Assembly: GCA_036365515.1 (NCBI GenBank)
Contig: CM070875.1
Coordinates: 10,146,001-10,210,000, forward strand
Direction: 5' to 3'
DNA from: Torymus aiolomorphi
Lineage: Eukaryota > Arthropoda > Insecta > Hymenoptera > Torymidae
Length of the DNA: 64,000 nt
This document shows positions 1 to 13,416 of the stretch, in pieces. The notes under the pieces are model-generated. The model had not been told where the DNA came from and made no database searches. It was given only the letters and a program-made list of their open reading frames with translations. Positions within the stretch are counted from its first letter, which is position 1. Every line of letters starts with the position of its first letter. The position numbers and the translations under genes are program-made.

Positions 1-210
1 TTTATTGCACTCGCTACGCTCGTGCGTTAACGGTGCGAGAAAGGACTACTGAAGACACGGAAAGGCGTGTCGGCGGACTTAAGGCAGGCAGTACTATAAA
101 ATAACGTACGATACACGTGTCTCAAGTGACACTTTCTGACACGGCGTTAGCGCCCTCGCTGCGCTCGGGCGCGTAAGTCACCGTGCCAGAAAGTGCCATT
201 TCAGACCCTT
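1..210. repeat. Fold-back DNA with two CTCGCTNCGCTCG loops
   Basis: Two GC-rich hairpin tips lie here. One is at 7-25 (ends gcac/gtgc around ctcgctacgctcg). The other is at about 150-171 (stem gcgcc/ggcgc around ctcgctgcgctcg at 155-167), with an outer stem in which gacactttctg pairs roughly with cagaaagtgcc. The same 13-bp loop recurs near 25.15, 25.34 and 33.83 kb. The left end is cut by the window border. No open frame of interest. This is probably a non-autonomous fold-back element in a WDR24 intron. Confidence 0.6.
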
Positions 211-845
211 GTACTACAATGTAAATTATCGTATGTTTCAGCACGTTCCTTTACGTGGCGCTACGTTTCGGTACGTTTTGATTAAGATTCGGACATTTCA
301 TACGAAAACCTACCAAAACGTACAAAATCGTATCGAATCGTACGTAAACTTGCAGAAACATACGGTGACGTACAGTGACATACTTGTAAACGCACCGAAA
401 CGCACCGAAACGCACCGAAACGCACCGAAAACTACTGACATGTACCAAGACGTACGAAAACGTAAAACAATCAAATATTTTCCAGTATATTTTCAAGTTT
501 TCATAATTTTCTTTACAACGCCGTATATTCACGTACGTTGACGTACATTTTCGTACGTTTTTGTATGCTGAGGTACGTTTCCGCATGTTTTGGTACGTTT
601 GGGTACGTTTTGGTACGCTTAAGCAAGAAATTTTTGGAGACAAAAAATAATTTTTCTCAGCATATGTAAGTTTCTGTAGGTTTCTGTACGAGGCTGTACC
701 TTCGAGTACCCTACATACATTTCCGTACGATTCGGTACGTTTAGGTATGACCTCGTACAAATGTCCGAATCTTAATCAAAATGTACCGAAATGTACCAAA
801 TGGTGCGAGAATTTCTAATAATGTACTAGATTGTAACATAGTTGT
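200..845. repeat. Fold-back element built of 10-bp phased GTAC-type units
   Basis: A 23-bp inverted pair, 276-298 and 759-781, is a perfect match and brackets an array in which a tetramer (GTAC, GTAT, ATAC, GCAC, GCAT) recurs every 10 bp. From about 532 to 625 nine consecutive tetramers are each exactly 10 bp apart (GTAC followed by six T-rich bases). In the left half (about 300-460) the units read in the opposite sense (tetramer followed by A-rich bases), including four identical gcaccgaaac units at about 391-430. The long open frames on both strands here are by-products: a 10-bp period repeats every 30 bp, giving 10-residue peptide periods. Confidence 0.7.
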
Positions 846-1033
846 ACGATTATTATTATTTAAATCTGAGAAAGCCCAGCGGTCTCGTTCGTGAGATACA
901 TTAATTGAAAGTACGGAATCTCAAGTTAGATTTCATGCGTGCGTGAGACGCATACATGGCGAGGGGAGAGGAGAGAGAGCGCTGCTGGCGCAAACGTTTG
1001 TCTGCGCAGTGTGCACTGCGACCCCCCCTGTTA

Positions 1034-1190
1034 CCGACAATTGCAGGGATCCGCTTTTCTCTTTCAATTTAGAATTTTCAGAAAAAAACTCTGATACGTT
1101 GTAGATTTAGTAAAGGACTACAACGTATCAAAAAGATTTTTTCGTACAACTGAAAATTGAATGAGAAAAAGCGGTCCCTTCAATCGTCGG
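1034..1190. repeat. Short fold-back element (about 157 bp)
   Basis: An imperfect palindrome. Its ends are ccgacaattgcagggat and, reversed, ccgacgattgaaggga. Inside, tacgttgtag (about 1096) pairs with ctacaacgta (about 1119). It has no coding capacity and looks like a small MITE in a WDR24 intron. The element family was not recognised. Confidence 0.55.
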
Positions 1191-1594
1191 AGGAAAGGCG
1201 TGGATTTACAGACGCGTTCTTCCGATTCATAATTATGCAGCAACAAAACATAGTTCGTAGGTGCATATTATAGAGATATATCAACGTAAGTGGAAATGTG
1301 TTGTAAAACAATTATAATTCATGAAAAAAATATTTATAAGTTAAAATAAAAATGGGAAACGTCGACATTGTTTCTTGAAAAGTAAGGTAACTTTCACAAC
1401 TTATCATTACTTGTGTGTACCACACTCGTGTGGTTGCAATACTCGTCTACGATTCGCAAAACGCATTCGCCTGCACCTCGTGCTGCAAACTCCACATTCG
1501 GTCTAAAAAGGCCCACTTTACGCTCTTGGTACACAATATGCTATTTCGATACAAAATTATTGCGTAGAATAATGCTTAATTTTATCAAACTTAG

Positions 1595-2898
1595 GTTTTG
1601 AAAACGACGTAAAATCGCTACAAGGAGAATCGGTTCCCGGAATAGTGAGCGGTGGAGACGATGAGACTGAGACGGACGAACCTCCCGAGAACCACAATTT
1701 CACCGGTCCGTTCTTGTCCAGCTACAGAAGATCGTTACCGGGTTACAAGCGTCAACCCAAAGGTGACTTTTCCTTCGGTGAGAGCGAACTTGAACCACTA
1801 ACGATCGATTACAACAGCGGATTCATCGACAACATAATCAACAACGACGACTGGTCCCTTCCCAAAGAAGCCTTCCCCCTCAGACACGAGATTCAAAATC
1901 GATCGCCACCACCGGAACAGTTTCCCAATCACTCGCCTGACATAAACGACGACACTGGGTCGGTAATGGTCGAAGACCAGCCGTGCCAGTTGATAGTCAC
2001 GTCCGTGCCGAAACCAACATTCTGGGATCCTACGAGTCTTGTTGAGGATGCTTTAAGACACCACGCGAATATCAAAGATATCCAGACGGCAGTTTGTGTT
2101 CTTGTAGCACTCGGCGACAGGAGAAAAGATCTTAATATAGAAATGGCACTGCAAGAGCATTGGCTACTGGAATACATAGATATGCTCGGGAGGTACAAGT
2201 TGTGGGAGGTGGCTACGCGGGTAAGCACTCTTTATAATGTCAAGGACGGTTAAGCAGAATCTTGACAACAGTTATATAAGCAATTGTAGACGACGGTCAT
2301 TAAATAATTCAAGGTTTTTTCAGTTCACTCGATATTTTCTATTGAAATTGTAATAAATCTCGTTAAAAGTACAGTCATTTCTCTGAAACATTAACTGCAT
2401 AGTAAACAAAATATTTTATTAATTTTGTTACCGATATAAATTTTGATAGATTTTTACTGATATAAAAATTACAAAATTAGATTATAAGGAAATTATATTT
2501 TATAAATAATTGAATTAAATATTTTATAGATAATACAGTTAGCTTGGATTCCGTCGGTTTCACAACTCAATCAACAGTCTACCACGATACATGCTTGTTG
2601 TACGTCGTGCATGAAACCGCTTCAAAGGTCGGCGTGGTTGTGCGACCGATGTCATTCTTCCAAGCATGCGCTTTGTTCTATTTGTCATCAGGTAAGCCGA
2701 CAATTACAATTTTAGAATACTATGTGAAAATCAAGTCAATCTAATGTTGATTTTGTTTTCATACAATAGGTTGTTCGTGGGATCTATACGTGGTGTCAGG
2801 GATGTACGCACGGTGGCCACGTTAATCACATGAGCGAATGGTTCAACAGTAATAAGCAATGCCCAACAGGTTGTGGACATGTGTGCGAATACGTCTGA
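1595..2898 (+). CDS. Wdr24: WDR24, GATOR2 subunit (C-terminal exons, partial)
   Basis: Three coding exons, 1595-2220, 2539-2691 and 2770-2898 (stop TGA), join in phase and give roughly the last 300 residues of WDR24. The first exon carries an acidic linker and then the conserved helical part (DIQTAVCVLVALGDRR, WLLEYIDMLGRYKLWEVATR). The last two encode the zinc-binding C-terminal RING-like module: cysteine pairs in CCTSC and CDRC, then CSICH, CQGC, a GGH and the final CPTGCGHVCEY. In other animals WDR24 with Mios, WDR59, Seh1 and Sec13 forms GATOR2, which signals amino-acid sufficiency to TORC1 at the lysosome. The N-terminal WD40 propeller is not in the window. Exon 1595 begins two bases into a codon, so at least one more exon lies upstream. 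That exon was not securely found. Confidence 0.9.
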
Positions 2899-4200
2899 GA
2901 ATTATAGATTTTCTCAATTTTGAGCTGTTTATATTTTAATATGCGACAAACACACGTTTCAAATACCGAAGGAATACCAATGAATATAAAATTTACAATG
3001 AAGCAATTTTATAGATATCTAGAGATTTGTACGTGAATTTTGTTGTGCTTTCTTTCTGTGATCAATTATGTAATATGTGTACATAATATATATACTGAAG
3101 AATGTTACTTGACGATTTTTAATTTTGTGTTATAAGTAATGTTATAAATAAGGTATAGTTTTGTATAATATTATTTATTTTACTAAATATTGTATAGGGT
3201 AGTTGTGGATTAACATCGAGCTAATAAAATAATGCATTCCAAAGCAATTAGAAGTATAAAACACTTTTTTACACCTTATATAATGTAGACGTTTTATACA
3301 AACTCTTTTTATAGTAAGTAAACATTTTATAAATAGATCACTTATCTATGAAAATTTTAGTACTAGGTGGTGTACTTAACGAAGCTATTTAACCAATTTG
3401 ATTACTCTCACAAAAAATTAACTTGCGGAAAGTCTATTTCGGGTTACGTGTAATTCACAAAATATTTAAAAAGGCACAATCTGCAAGATTACAAAAATAT
3501 AAAACTCAATTGTATGGCGAGATCTGTTCTATGCAACTGGTGACTTGGCTACTATAACATAGCTCTCCACCTTAAATACATTAACTCGAATATCTTCTTT
3601 TGGTAATAATAATTCTAATCGTAAATAACCACACCACTTAAGTAATCAATAGTAAATCAAAACATTGATTAATAAAACAGAATTTGAGAGATATATGAAT
3701 AACATTACAAAGCTTGTACATGGCCTCACAGAGGCTCGTCTATTAATTTTATTTTTATAAGACATTGTTCTTTAATTCTCAGTCTGTATATTTTGCTATG
3801 CATTTACTTTGTCTCATGTATTTAACTTTATGAAACTGTGTGATTACCTGTGTTATAATTTTATTTTGAAAAATTTTTCATCACATATGAGTTAGGAATG
3901 CATATGAAAATGAAAAAATCTACTTCTCAAATACATTTTATGATCACATTGATGTATAAATATATAAAAATTTTGGCGTTCAATTTTTAATCTTGCAAAC
4001 AGATCTCATGCCTTTTATTTTTATATAACTAGGAACTTGTGAACAATAGAGACAATTACTGTTAATACTCGTGAATTTAAATTTGTGTCACAAAAATGTT
4101 ACTCAAAAAATTTTCGTAACTAATATTACACAGACAGGTGAAATTCATTAACTTAAAATAATAAAATAAAATTTGTTCTTGAATTTAGTTATTTTATTAA
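2899..4200 (+). other. WDR24 3' UTR and AT-rich intergenic DNA
   Basis: AT-rich sequence with no credible gene. A canonical AATAAA at 3223-3228, about 325 bases after the WDR24 stop, is the likely polyadenylation signal. The rest holds scattered A/T runs only. Confidence 0.5.
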
Positions 4201-4204
4201 CTTA

Positions 4205-4330
4205 TATTGAACCAGCACTTTGGTGGTGTAGCGGAACTGCACCTAGGTCGATTATCGAAATTAATTAAGCCGAGCTGGGTACGATAGAGTACTTGGATGG
4301 GTGACAGCGGTAAACCTATGCAACTTCGGC
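4205..4330 (+). pseudogene. 5S rRNA-like pseudogene or 5S-derived SINE head
   Basis: Positions about 4240-4310 match the centre and 3' half of eukaryotic 5S rRNA. tatcgaaattaattaagc resembles the stretch before the internal promoter, and gagtacttggatgggtgac is almost the standard 5S box C region. The 5' third and the closing 3' strand are badly diverged (the terminal stem does not form and the box A region is altered), so it is not a working 5S gene. It could be a dispersed 5S pseudogene or the head of a SINE3-type retroposon whose body continues past 4330. No oligo-A tail or target-site duplication was identified. Confidence 0.6.
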
Positions 4331-5291
4331 GATCGTTTAGGTCATTTTTCGCTCTTAACAAAGTGTTGGCTAGGTGACGAATATGTTTTCGGTATTTAAG
4401 ACTACAAAATGTGGCAAATATCTAAAACATATTCGGATACCGGGTTATGAAGCGAATGCAGCGAACCCTCAGTTTGTCGTCGTGTCCGAGAGACATAGAT
4501 ATCTGATTAATGGGTCCGCTCTGATGTTTCGCTTCATCAAAATAAAGGTATGGATTTCAAAAGAGAGTATGAATAAAGGTATAGGTCACTTGCTGGGCCA
4601 AATAGGCTGCAGGTGGACAAACCCCAAATACATACATTAACTTAAACATTTATCTTAATAACAAGTATAAGTATTTTACAAGTAACAAAATGAGGTAAAA
4701 ATTAAATAAAATATAGATAAAATTATAGCTGACGTCTTATAAAAAATATCTGTAATATTATGATATATGCTTGCTTCTACATAGTACGAGTCTCGTATGA
4801 GCAATAAATAATTTTGATTACTGACAAATACAACGAACTAAATATACTGATAATACATAGGATATTAAACGTAATAGGCGTAGGGTGATAATCAATGAGG
4901 TCACTTAAACGAAAATTCATGTATATCACTAAATAACGTGAAACGGAAGTGAAAAGAAATAACCGAAAAAGGCCTTTGATCAGTTTTTAGAGACTTTCTC
5001 ATGATTTCACTTGTCTGTGTTTGGATATATAATGTGTGTCATTGGTGATATAGATGATACGAAGGCGCAATGAACGAGAAAGAGAGAAAGAGAAAACACG
5101 TGTGTGGGCGAATAGTTTCCCTCGAGGTAAAGCACAGATACAAAGCTGCCCCATTATAGTAAATGATTCTCGAAGAATGTCGAGTCGTGCGTATCAAGTG
5201 TCACGGTCCCGTCGATCTGAAGATGATTTTTGTGCCTCTACGCGGACACCTCGATGAAGCTGGCCTGCATTGAGCCTGGACTGCATATTCG
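4331..5291. other. Intergenic DNA between 5S-like copy and Ral distal exon
   Basis: No supported gene. An 88-codon open frame at 4374-4640 has no recognisable domain and may belong to the retroposon that starts with the 5S-like segment. An adenine/guanine-rich patch at 5064-5100 and the 3' UTR of the distal Ral exon (below 5292, minus strand) make up the rest. Confidence 0.35.
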
Positions 5292-5396
5292 TTAGAGAAT
5301 AGTGCAACAGCTTGCTTTCTTTTTGCGCTCTCCGGCCTCTCCTTGATTCTCCTGAGCCTTGCGGGCGGCGATGGCGCGCATAAGGTCGAAGAATAC
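5292..5396 (-). CDS. Rala: Alternative last exon of Ral (CTIL tail)
   Basis: This exon encodes 34 residues and a stop. It begins VFFDLMRAIAARK and ends KKKASCCTIL. It starts right after a cag acceptor in phase 0, exactly as the proximal last exon does, and repeats its first seven residues (VFFDLMR), so it is a duplicated, diverged terminal exon. Joined to exon 8600-8704/8306-8514/7705-7879 it gives a 197-residue Ral. It keeps a CAAX box (CTIL) but has only three lysines after one arginine and adds a cysteine next to the CAAX cysteine, a possible palmitoylation site. It lies about 1.8 kb downstream of the proximal one. The open frame, the acceptor and the CAAX box argue against a dead copy. 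Confidence 0.85.
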   Translation of the reverse strand, partial: VFFDLMRAIAARKAQENQGEAGERKKKASCCTIL

Positions 5397-7233
5397 CTGC
5401 AAACGAACGATGAAAATTTGTCATTTTGAAAATTTTGTATTGGAGAGTTTTATTGAGTTAAATTGAGATTAATCACTTTTTATGTCAACCCTTTGCACAC
5501 ACCCCTATTGCCTTTATTCCGATTAGTTCAAACTTTTAATACAGTTTGTGTGAGTATATAAATGATGTATAATCTATGTTATAAAATTCATCGACATTTA
5601 GCAAACAGTTTGGTGAAAGTTAATCAAACTTTTATGCACATGTCGTGCATTGAGCTGTAATGATGTTATCGATCGATTTAATGAGTCATTTAGTGACTCA
5701 CGTAATGATTCATTAAAAAATTGTCAAGTGGTTCATTAATTAGGGTTTGCTTAGAATTAAATTTGTTAACTTTTCGCAAATCATAAAATAATTAAACATG
5801 TCACCAAGGAAAAAGTAGGGCAAAATTTGAAATTTCATTGCTTATTATTTTTACAGCCGCGATTTTGATAAGCGTTTCGGAGAGGCTCCAACAAATTTTT
5901 TTTGCATTTGTTCAACACTGAGTGATAATTACATGGATTAAACACGAACAAAAATAAATGTTCAAAAATTTCCGTTATTTTATTTACTTATTTTTATGTT
6001 ATTTCTTATTACGCTTTGAAAATTATTTGTATTCCCTCAAAATATAATAGTAATTTGCAAATGTATGACACACAAAATAAAATTTTATAAATTATTAAAT
6101 TAAGCTAAATCATATTAGGTATGCGCAGAATTGAAACACTAATAGACAGCTTAATTTTTTAAAGAATTTCTCAGATTTAATTTCACATATTGCAATTTAA
6201 AAATAAAATTATTAAATAAAATGCAATAAAAGAAATTTTGTAAAACTTGAACGAGATCATGTGAACAAAAACTTTTCAACGTTTCAAAAAAAGTAACTTA
6301 TCAATTCTGCTTAGCAATTGTTTGATGTATCCCGTAGCGCACTATACTCGCTATCGGTGTATTACCGTCCGACTTGATTACTAATTCGCAGATAACGGCA
6401 AGAATGAAGAAAACTTCATCTTTAAGTTACAGGAAGTTCATTTTTGATAGTCAGAAGAAATAAGGATAATAGACGTCTCACTGATATTATGTCAATGCCA
6501 CTCAATACACCGTCATGTTTAATTAAAAATCATTTTACATGTATATTAAAAGAACTGTTATTTATTAAAAATATTTCTGGTTATGATGACATTTTTATAT
6601 GAATTTAATCTTGTTTCCTCATTATCTGAAAGCACAGATAAGGATTATGACCAAGATTAAATAGTCGGAGGTAGTGAAAAATTGCGTAAAACAATTTTTA
6701 TACAAAAATAGTTTTGTTATAAAAAATTCTTCATTACGTCGATACGGTAAAATGAACGCTTTTTTAGTCGAAATAATGTAAAGTTGTTCATAAATTTTAA
6801 ATTATAAACAATTACGCGTGATAAAGTCAACGTATTGTTTGACGGCAATAAATTTTATACTGTTACGATGTTTATTTTTATTAAATAAACAATTGTAAAT
6901 TGTTTACAGGAATAGAAGGAACGGTTATAACCTACTTATTAATTCGTGAGTGATCAATCTCTTTTATTTTCTGTAAAATTTAAAAACTGATTTTATAATA
7001 AATTAAATTTCTACAAGTGAAAGCAATTCAAGCAAGACGAATGTTCACGATTTCGAATAAAAAATAGACATTTAGAATACAAACAAAAATGTTTAAAGCC
7101 TTTCATCCTTGTATATCGTGTTTATGGAGATAATGAAAGCATGCTAATTTTAGTTCTGTTGTAAAAGCTGTGTGTACTGTATGCAAAAATCGATGATTAT
7201 TTTTGTATATAAAAAAAAGTGCAAATAGCCAAC
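5397..7233 (-). other. Intron between the two alternative Ral last exons
   Basis: About 1.8 kb of AT-rich DNA, which also holds the 3' UTR of the proximal Ral isoform (next to 7234). No other exon, repeat family or RNA gene was recognised. Confidence 0.5.
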
Positions 7234-8770
<1,537 letters not shown>

Positions 8771-9388
8771 TTATCACAAAGAGATCAAGAAGGAAATTCC
8801 TCCTCCCTGGCTAAAGGCACTTGGGAACACTGCAAACACAGGATATGAACTTGCACAGGATATGGTAACCATGTTGTCAGCGTGGGAAATCTCTACACTA
8901 GGCCGAACATACTAGATTACTCTCACTCCTACTTACATACGCTCAAGCCATTCGAGAAACTCAAAGACCCACTCATCAGCCCTGACAACAATCTTTGCAA
9001 CAACACCCCACCATCATCAACCAGAGCCCAGTGCTGATTTCTCTTCACTAATCATCCCTTCCCTGCACAACTTCCTCAAGAAAGCTTTCGCCGAGCAAGC
9101 TTACAAATCACGCGAGAGGCGGATATTTATCACACGACCGATAAAGGCCCCGTCAAAGTGGCACGCATTCGCTCAAACAAACGCACACTCACACAAGCTC
9201 GCGCAGGTGTTCCCTATACACACCCGCAGCAGCAGCAGCCCCCCGCGGAGATGGTCTTCAGCGCGCGCTTGAATACATACGTGTATACCTACGGGACAAG
9301 TGGAGGGCGTGTACGCACGCGAGAGTGGAGAGCCGTGTGTGAATAATGGGAAAAAGGCGGTGCCGCCTCAGCGGCGGCGACGGCAGCC

Positions 9389-9501
<113 letters not shown>

Positions 9502-10783
9502 CACATGCACGTATTCGCCGCTGCCGTAAGTGCAATGCAAGTAATAGTTGCTGCCCGACCGTACGAAGACGAAGACGGCGAGAGCCGCGGTTATTGGAGA
9601 GCGAGAGCAACAGTAGGTGCAGTGCAGCACGCGCGCGCGCGACCGGCTCGCAAAATATTTATGCTGCGTCGTTGCACTAGTCTCCTTTATGACACACTAC
9701 CAGGGGCACCACGGCAGACCCCCGACGAGTCACTTCGAAACACACACACATACACACACACACAACACACATATCATACACTTTTTTCTCGTAATATATA
9801 TATACAAATAGGGCGGATTGATGCGTAATCGTAGAGGGTATAAAGAATGCGATGATGAGTCGTATAAGTACCTTCGTCGCAGACAGTGAGTCGAGCGAGA
9901 GAGAAAGAGTAATGTCACAGGATGCGTGCGCGCGAAAGAGTGCTACTATAGCATGTATACTGTATAATATACTTATAATACGAGGTGCTCATGCATACGC
10001 GTTCGCGGTCGTGTACGTACTAGTACTATCGCTCCACCGCCGCCGCCGCCCCGTCACTGCTCGCTCCACCGAGAGCTTACTCACACATATAGAAGAAGAG
10101 TGTGAGCTGTGTGAGCATGAGTAAGCTGGTTATATATATATATACACTTATATGCTTATGTGCGTGCGGCGCGCGCGCTACTGCGGCTTGTGCCGAGTGT
10201 CGACCTACCGCTGTGCGGTTCACACGCTAGATTCCCTTCTTCTCTCGCGCTCCTCGGTAGTGAGTTGCGGCGGAGGGCGTGTGTACCTACGCGCGAGTTT
10301 TTTAGGCGAACTTTCAGATCAATGAGTTCAACGTATAAGTATATAGGTATAACGACGACGGATGTATTGCGCATTCCTCTTTCTCTTAGCTCGTGTGTGC
10401 TCGCGCGCTTTTTTTTCTGTCTTTATACTTTCTAGGCGGCTCTTTAAATGTATACCGTTATGATATGTACAGGCTGCTGCGGATGATACGTCACTACTGC
10501 GCGCAACGATGATGAGCAATTGATGAATAGGCGCTGTGTCTGTGTGTATATAGCTTCCCGATCTCGTCTGCTACTATACGCGTCCGATCCGTGCTCCGGA
10601 GTCCGGAACGGTGTTTTCAAAACAATCGCGAAATCGGAGTATAACGCTCGCACTGCTGCTGCTGCACAATGCAGCTTCTATACCTATTAGGTATCTACAT
10701 ATATAAAGTATATATGTCTAAATGAAAATGATACATACGCGAAACGCGATCGCGTTTCCTATACATATATATATTACCTACAT

Positions 10784-11192
10784 GGGGCTTGATTTTAAGC
10801 GTGTCGCTCACGAGACAACCATTTTTCTTTTTAAAGAAGCCCTCTGATTGGTCTAAACCTCTTGTCACGCGTGTATCGCTGAGGCTGTGTCTCCAATAGA
10901 GTGACAAGCGTGATATATCACACTGACACGGACGTTCGTGACAGCCTGTGATATATCACGCGAACCGTAGGGTGGGGGTAACTGCCAACTGTAAAAAATA
11001 TACACTTCTCCGTGAACACCTGTCGTCGTCGACCTGTTGTATTTCGTATTTTTTTCGCAGTTGGCAGTTACCCCCACCCTACGGTTCGCGTGATATATCA
11101 CAGGCTGTCACGAACGTCCGTGTCAGTGTGATATCACGCTTGTCACTCTATTGGAGACACAGCCTCACCGAGATCGATAGATAATCAAGCCC
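10784..11192. repeat. Fold-back element with about 107-bp near-perfect arms
   Basis: Arms 10881-10990 and 11060-11166 are reverse complements with hardly a mismatch (one has tgatatatcac where the other has gatatcac), around a 69-bp loop. Short outer ends ggcttgatt (about 10786) and aatcaagcc (about 11182) suggest the full element is about 400 bp. The two arms encode the same peptide start (MIYHANRRVGVTANC) on opposite strands, which is a palindrome effect. High arm identity suggests recent origin or gene conversion. Confidence 0.75.
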
Positions 11193-11266
11193 ACAAGCGA
11201 GCGTGAATTCCTGCAACTTGTGTATATACATCGATCGGCAAGGCAGATCCCTGCCCTTCTTGCATC

Positions 11267-11447
11267 AGGGAGTATCTACACTGTATCATGATGGAATGTG
11301 TTCAAACTGCGCGTACCCAACGAATCGCAGCTTGATTCGAGTAGAAGCAAAGAGTATCTTGTCTGCTGGAATCAAGCTGTGATTGGTCAGGTACGCACAG
11401 TTTAAACGCGCACCATGACGTCCCAGTCTAGACTGTAGATACTCCCT
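11267..11447. repeat. Imperfect fold-back element (about 180 bp)
   Basis: Ends agggagtatctaca and tgtagatactccct are perfect inverted repeats. Inside, cgcagcttgattc pairs with gaatcaagctgtg and aactgcgcgtacc with ggtacgcacagtt. Non-coding, and more diverged than the neighbouring element. Confidence 0.65.
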
Positions 11448-11524
11448 CAAACGGAATTGCAGCCTACCTAGTATCTACAGCTAACAGAGTAACAGTATAT
11501 AGCGCACACGTTGTTCGCGGCACA

Positions 11525-11527
<3 letters not shown>

Positions 11528-11588
<61 letters not shown>
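11528..11588. repeat. (CT)n microsatellite upstream of PEX14
   Basis: About 61 bp of CT repeat in the PEX14/Ral intergenic region. In insects such GA/CT runs near promoters can bind GAGA-type factors; that role here is only a possibility. Confidence 0.9.
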
Positions 11589-11590
<2 letters not shown>

Positions 11591-12002
11591 CTTTACTTAT
11601 GCTCGGATTGCGCATGCACACTGCATGCACGGGCAGTAGTAGGTAGTGTCCGCGCGCGCGCTGCTACCAGCCGGCGGCCTCTCCTCGTTATAAGCATTTA
11701 TATACTCAGTCGTCGCGTATAGTATAAGTAGGTAGCTTCGTCGTCTTCCTCCCGTTTTCTTTCTCCTTCTCTATCTTTCCCTCTCGCTCTTCATATCGGC
11801 AAGCTGATTTGCACATTTTAAATTTGCACATTGAACTGTCATCGGCTGCGTTGCATAATCATGATGCTACGATTTTTTACGTGAGAGAGAGGAGAGAGCG
11901 AGTAGCTCGCGCGTGAATCAGCAGGCTGCTGCTGCAGCAGCTCCGAGAATAAGGGCAGCCGGAGAGCAGAAGCGCTGAGGACCGTCGTCGTCAGCACGAG
12001 AG

Positions 12003-13127
12003 ATGGAAGATCATCAAGACACGGCCGCTGCCGCTGTCGCTGCAGCCGCTGCTGCTGCTCCTGTTCCACTGCGAGAGAATCTCGTGAGTATTAATGTGTA
12101 TCGTGTGCAAAAAAAGAGTTGGTTATTTCTGCGTTGCGCGCATTAGTTATTTGCATAATTGTAGTAGAATGCGAGTGCAGAGAAAGGGTATTTTGTGGAG
12201 TGATTGCTGGCGATAAGGAAAAAAAGATGATAATCGATGACTGTTTCTGTTGCATAGGTAAACACAGCTGTGAAGTTCCTGCAAAATCCAAAGGTCTCCG
12301 CTAGTCCGATCAATCAGAAGCAAGAGTTTCTCAGGCGCAAGGGACTGTCCGAAAGGGAAATCCAAAGAGCCTGTGAGCTAGCTTCTGCAGGAACCAGCCC
12401 CACTGTCCAGCAGCCTGACTTCAGTGTTGTGACGATACCACCTGGGCAGGTCTATTCCCAATATCCCCAGCATGTTCTCCAGCCAAGTTTATTCTTTAAG
12501 ATTAAGGAGGTGATGAATGGAGTTGTTTTGTTCGCAGCAGCCAGCTATTGTATTTATTGGTTCTATAAAGTATGAGTGAATTTTGGGTTACTATTAAATA
12601 TTTTTCGGGGCAAGAGTATTGTTTATTTGATGTTTCTTATTTTCTTCACAGAAAGTGATAAGTCCATTACTATTTGGACATAAGAAGAAAGATCCACCAA
12701 AAGACCCAATTAAAGAGTTAGATAAAAATGTTCAACAAGTGAAAGATTCTATCAATCAAGTTAAAACTGATGTCCAGCAACTCACTCAAAACCAAATAAT
12801 TGACCCATCTGTACCTCACCTTGTTCAGGAACTCAAGCAAGATTTAGCTAGCTTAAAGTCTCTTTTACTATCAAGGTATCTTATAAGTTAAAATTAAACT
12901 CATACTATTATAAAATCATAGAAATCATAAGTAATTATTAATATTAACTTTATAATAGGAAACAATTTCCAAGCGCACCAGCCTCAATTCCATCTTGGCA
13001 ACTGGAAGCCTCAAGTCAAGCCCAAGAAAAAACTACTGAGAGAGAAGATGATGCAGGCAGTGGTAGTAGTACCAATAATTCTGACAGTTCTCTAGAAATG
13101 ATTCGCGAAGATCCCCCCAAAGAATGA
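12003..13127 (+). CDS. Pex14: PEX14, peroxisomal import docking protein
   Basis: Exons 12003-12083, 12258-12569, 12652-12875 and 12959-13127 join in phase to 261 residues. After a short Ala-rich start, residues about 28-72 form the conserved PEX14 N-terminal domain (VNTAVKFLQNPKV, then QKQEFLRRKGLSEREIQRAC) that binds PEX5 and PEX19. A hydrophobic segment (GVVLFAAASYCIYWFY, about 114-130) would anchor it in the peroxisome membrane. After it come FGHKKK, a predicted coiled coil (IKELDKNVQQVKDSINQVK) and an acidic Ser-rich tail. It is shorter than the vertebrate protein mainly at the C-terminus. The ATG is the only one in frame at the head of the exon. PEX14 with PEX13 forms the docking site for cargo-loaded PEX5. 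Two AATAAA signals follow at 13417 and 13433. Confidence 0.93.
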
Positions 13128-13416
13128 GTTTTTGTTGACTTATAAAATTGGACTATTCTTCATAACATTTAGCATTTATATTAATTGATAATTGCTATTG
13201 CTATTTCCAGAGAACAAAGTTTGTATGATACATGAGGGTGCAGGAGTGACTTGTTTTATAGTTTTGAGATGTTTTATATGTGTGAATTGGGTGTGTTAAA
13301 ATGTGTAAATGAAAAAATGGATGCAATTTAATATTGAGTAATGTTTTTTTATTTCTTTGTATTCTGCATATCAGGCTGATATGTAGGAGACATATTCCAA
13401 TGATTCATGTTTTTTG

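Noticed and set aside
150..171. Similarity to the ctcgctgcgctcgg string common in cloning vectors
   Set aside because: Only about 14 bases match, the flanks differ, and the same motif with other centre bases recurs in genomic fold-back elements here, so vector contamination is unlikely.
209..760. Overlapping open frames of 110 and 169 codons on both strands
   Set aside because: They translate the 10-bp phased repeat, which gives a 10-residue peptide period on either strand. No domain, and the frame follows the repeat limits.
1405..1528. Possible WDR24 exon upstream of 1595
   Set aside because: There is a gt at 1529 and some coding-like sequence, but the frame that fits the phase of the next exon shows no WDR24 similarity I can recognise.
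4374..4640. 88-codon frame after the 5S-like sequence
   Set aside because: No recognisable domain and no splice context. It may be the body of a repeat, so it is not called as a gene.
10865..11184. Two 78-codon frames on opposite strands with the same start peptide
   Set aside because: They are the two arms of the fold-back element read in opposite directions, not a duplicated gene.
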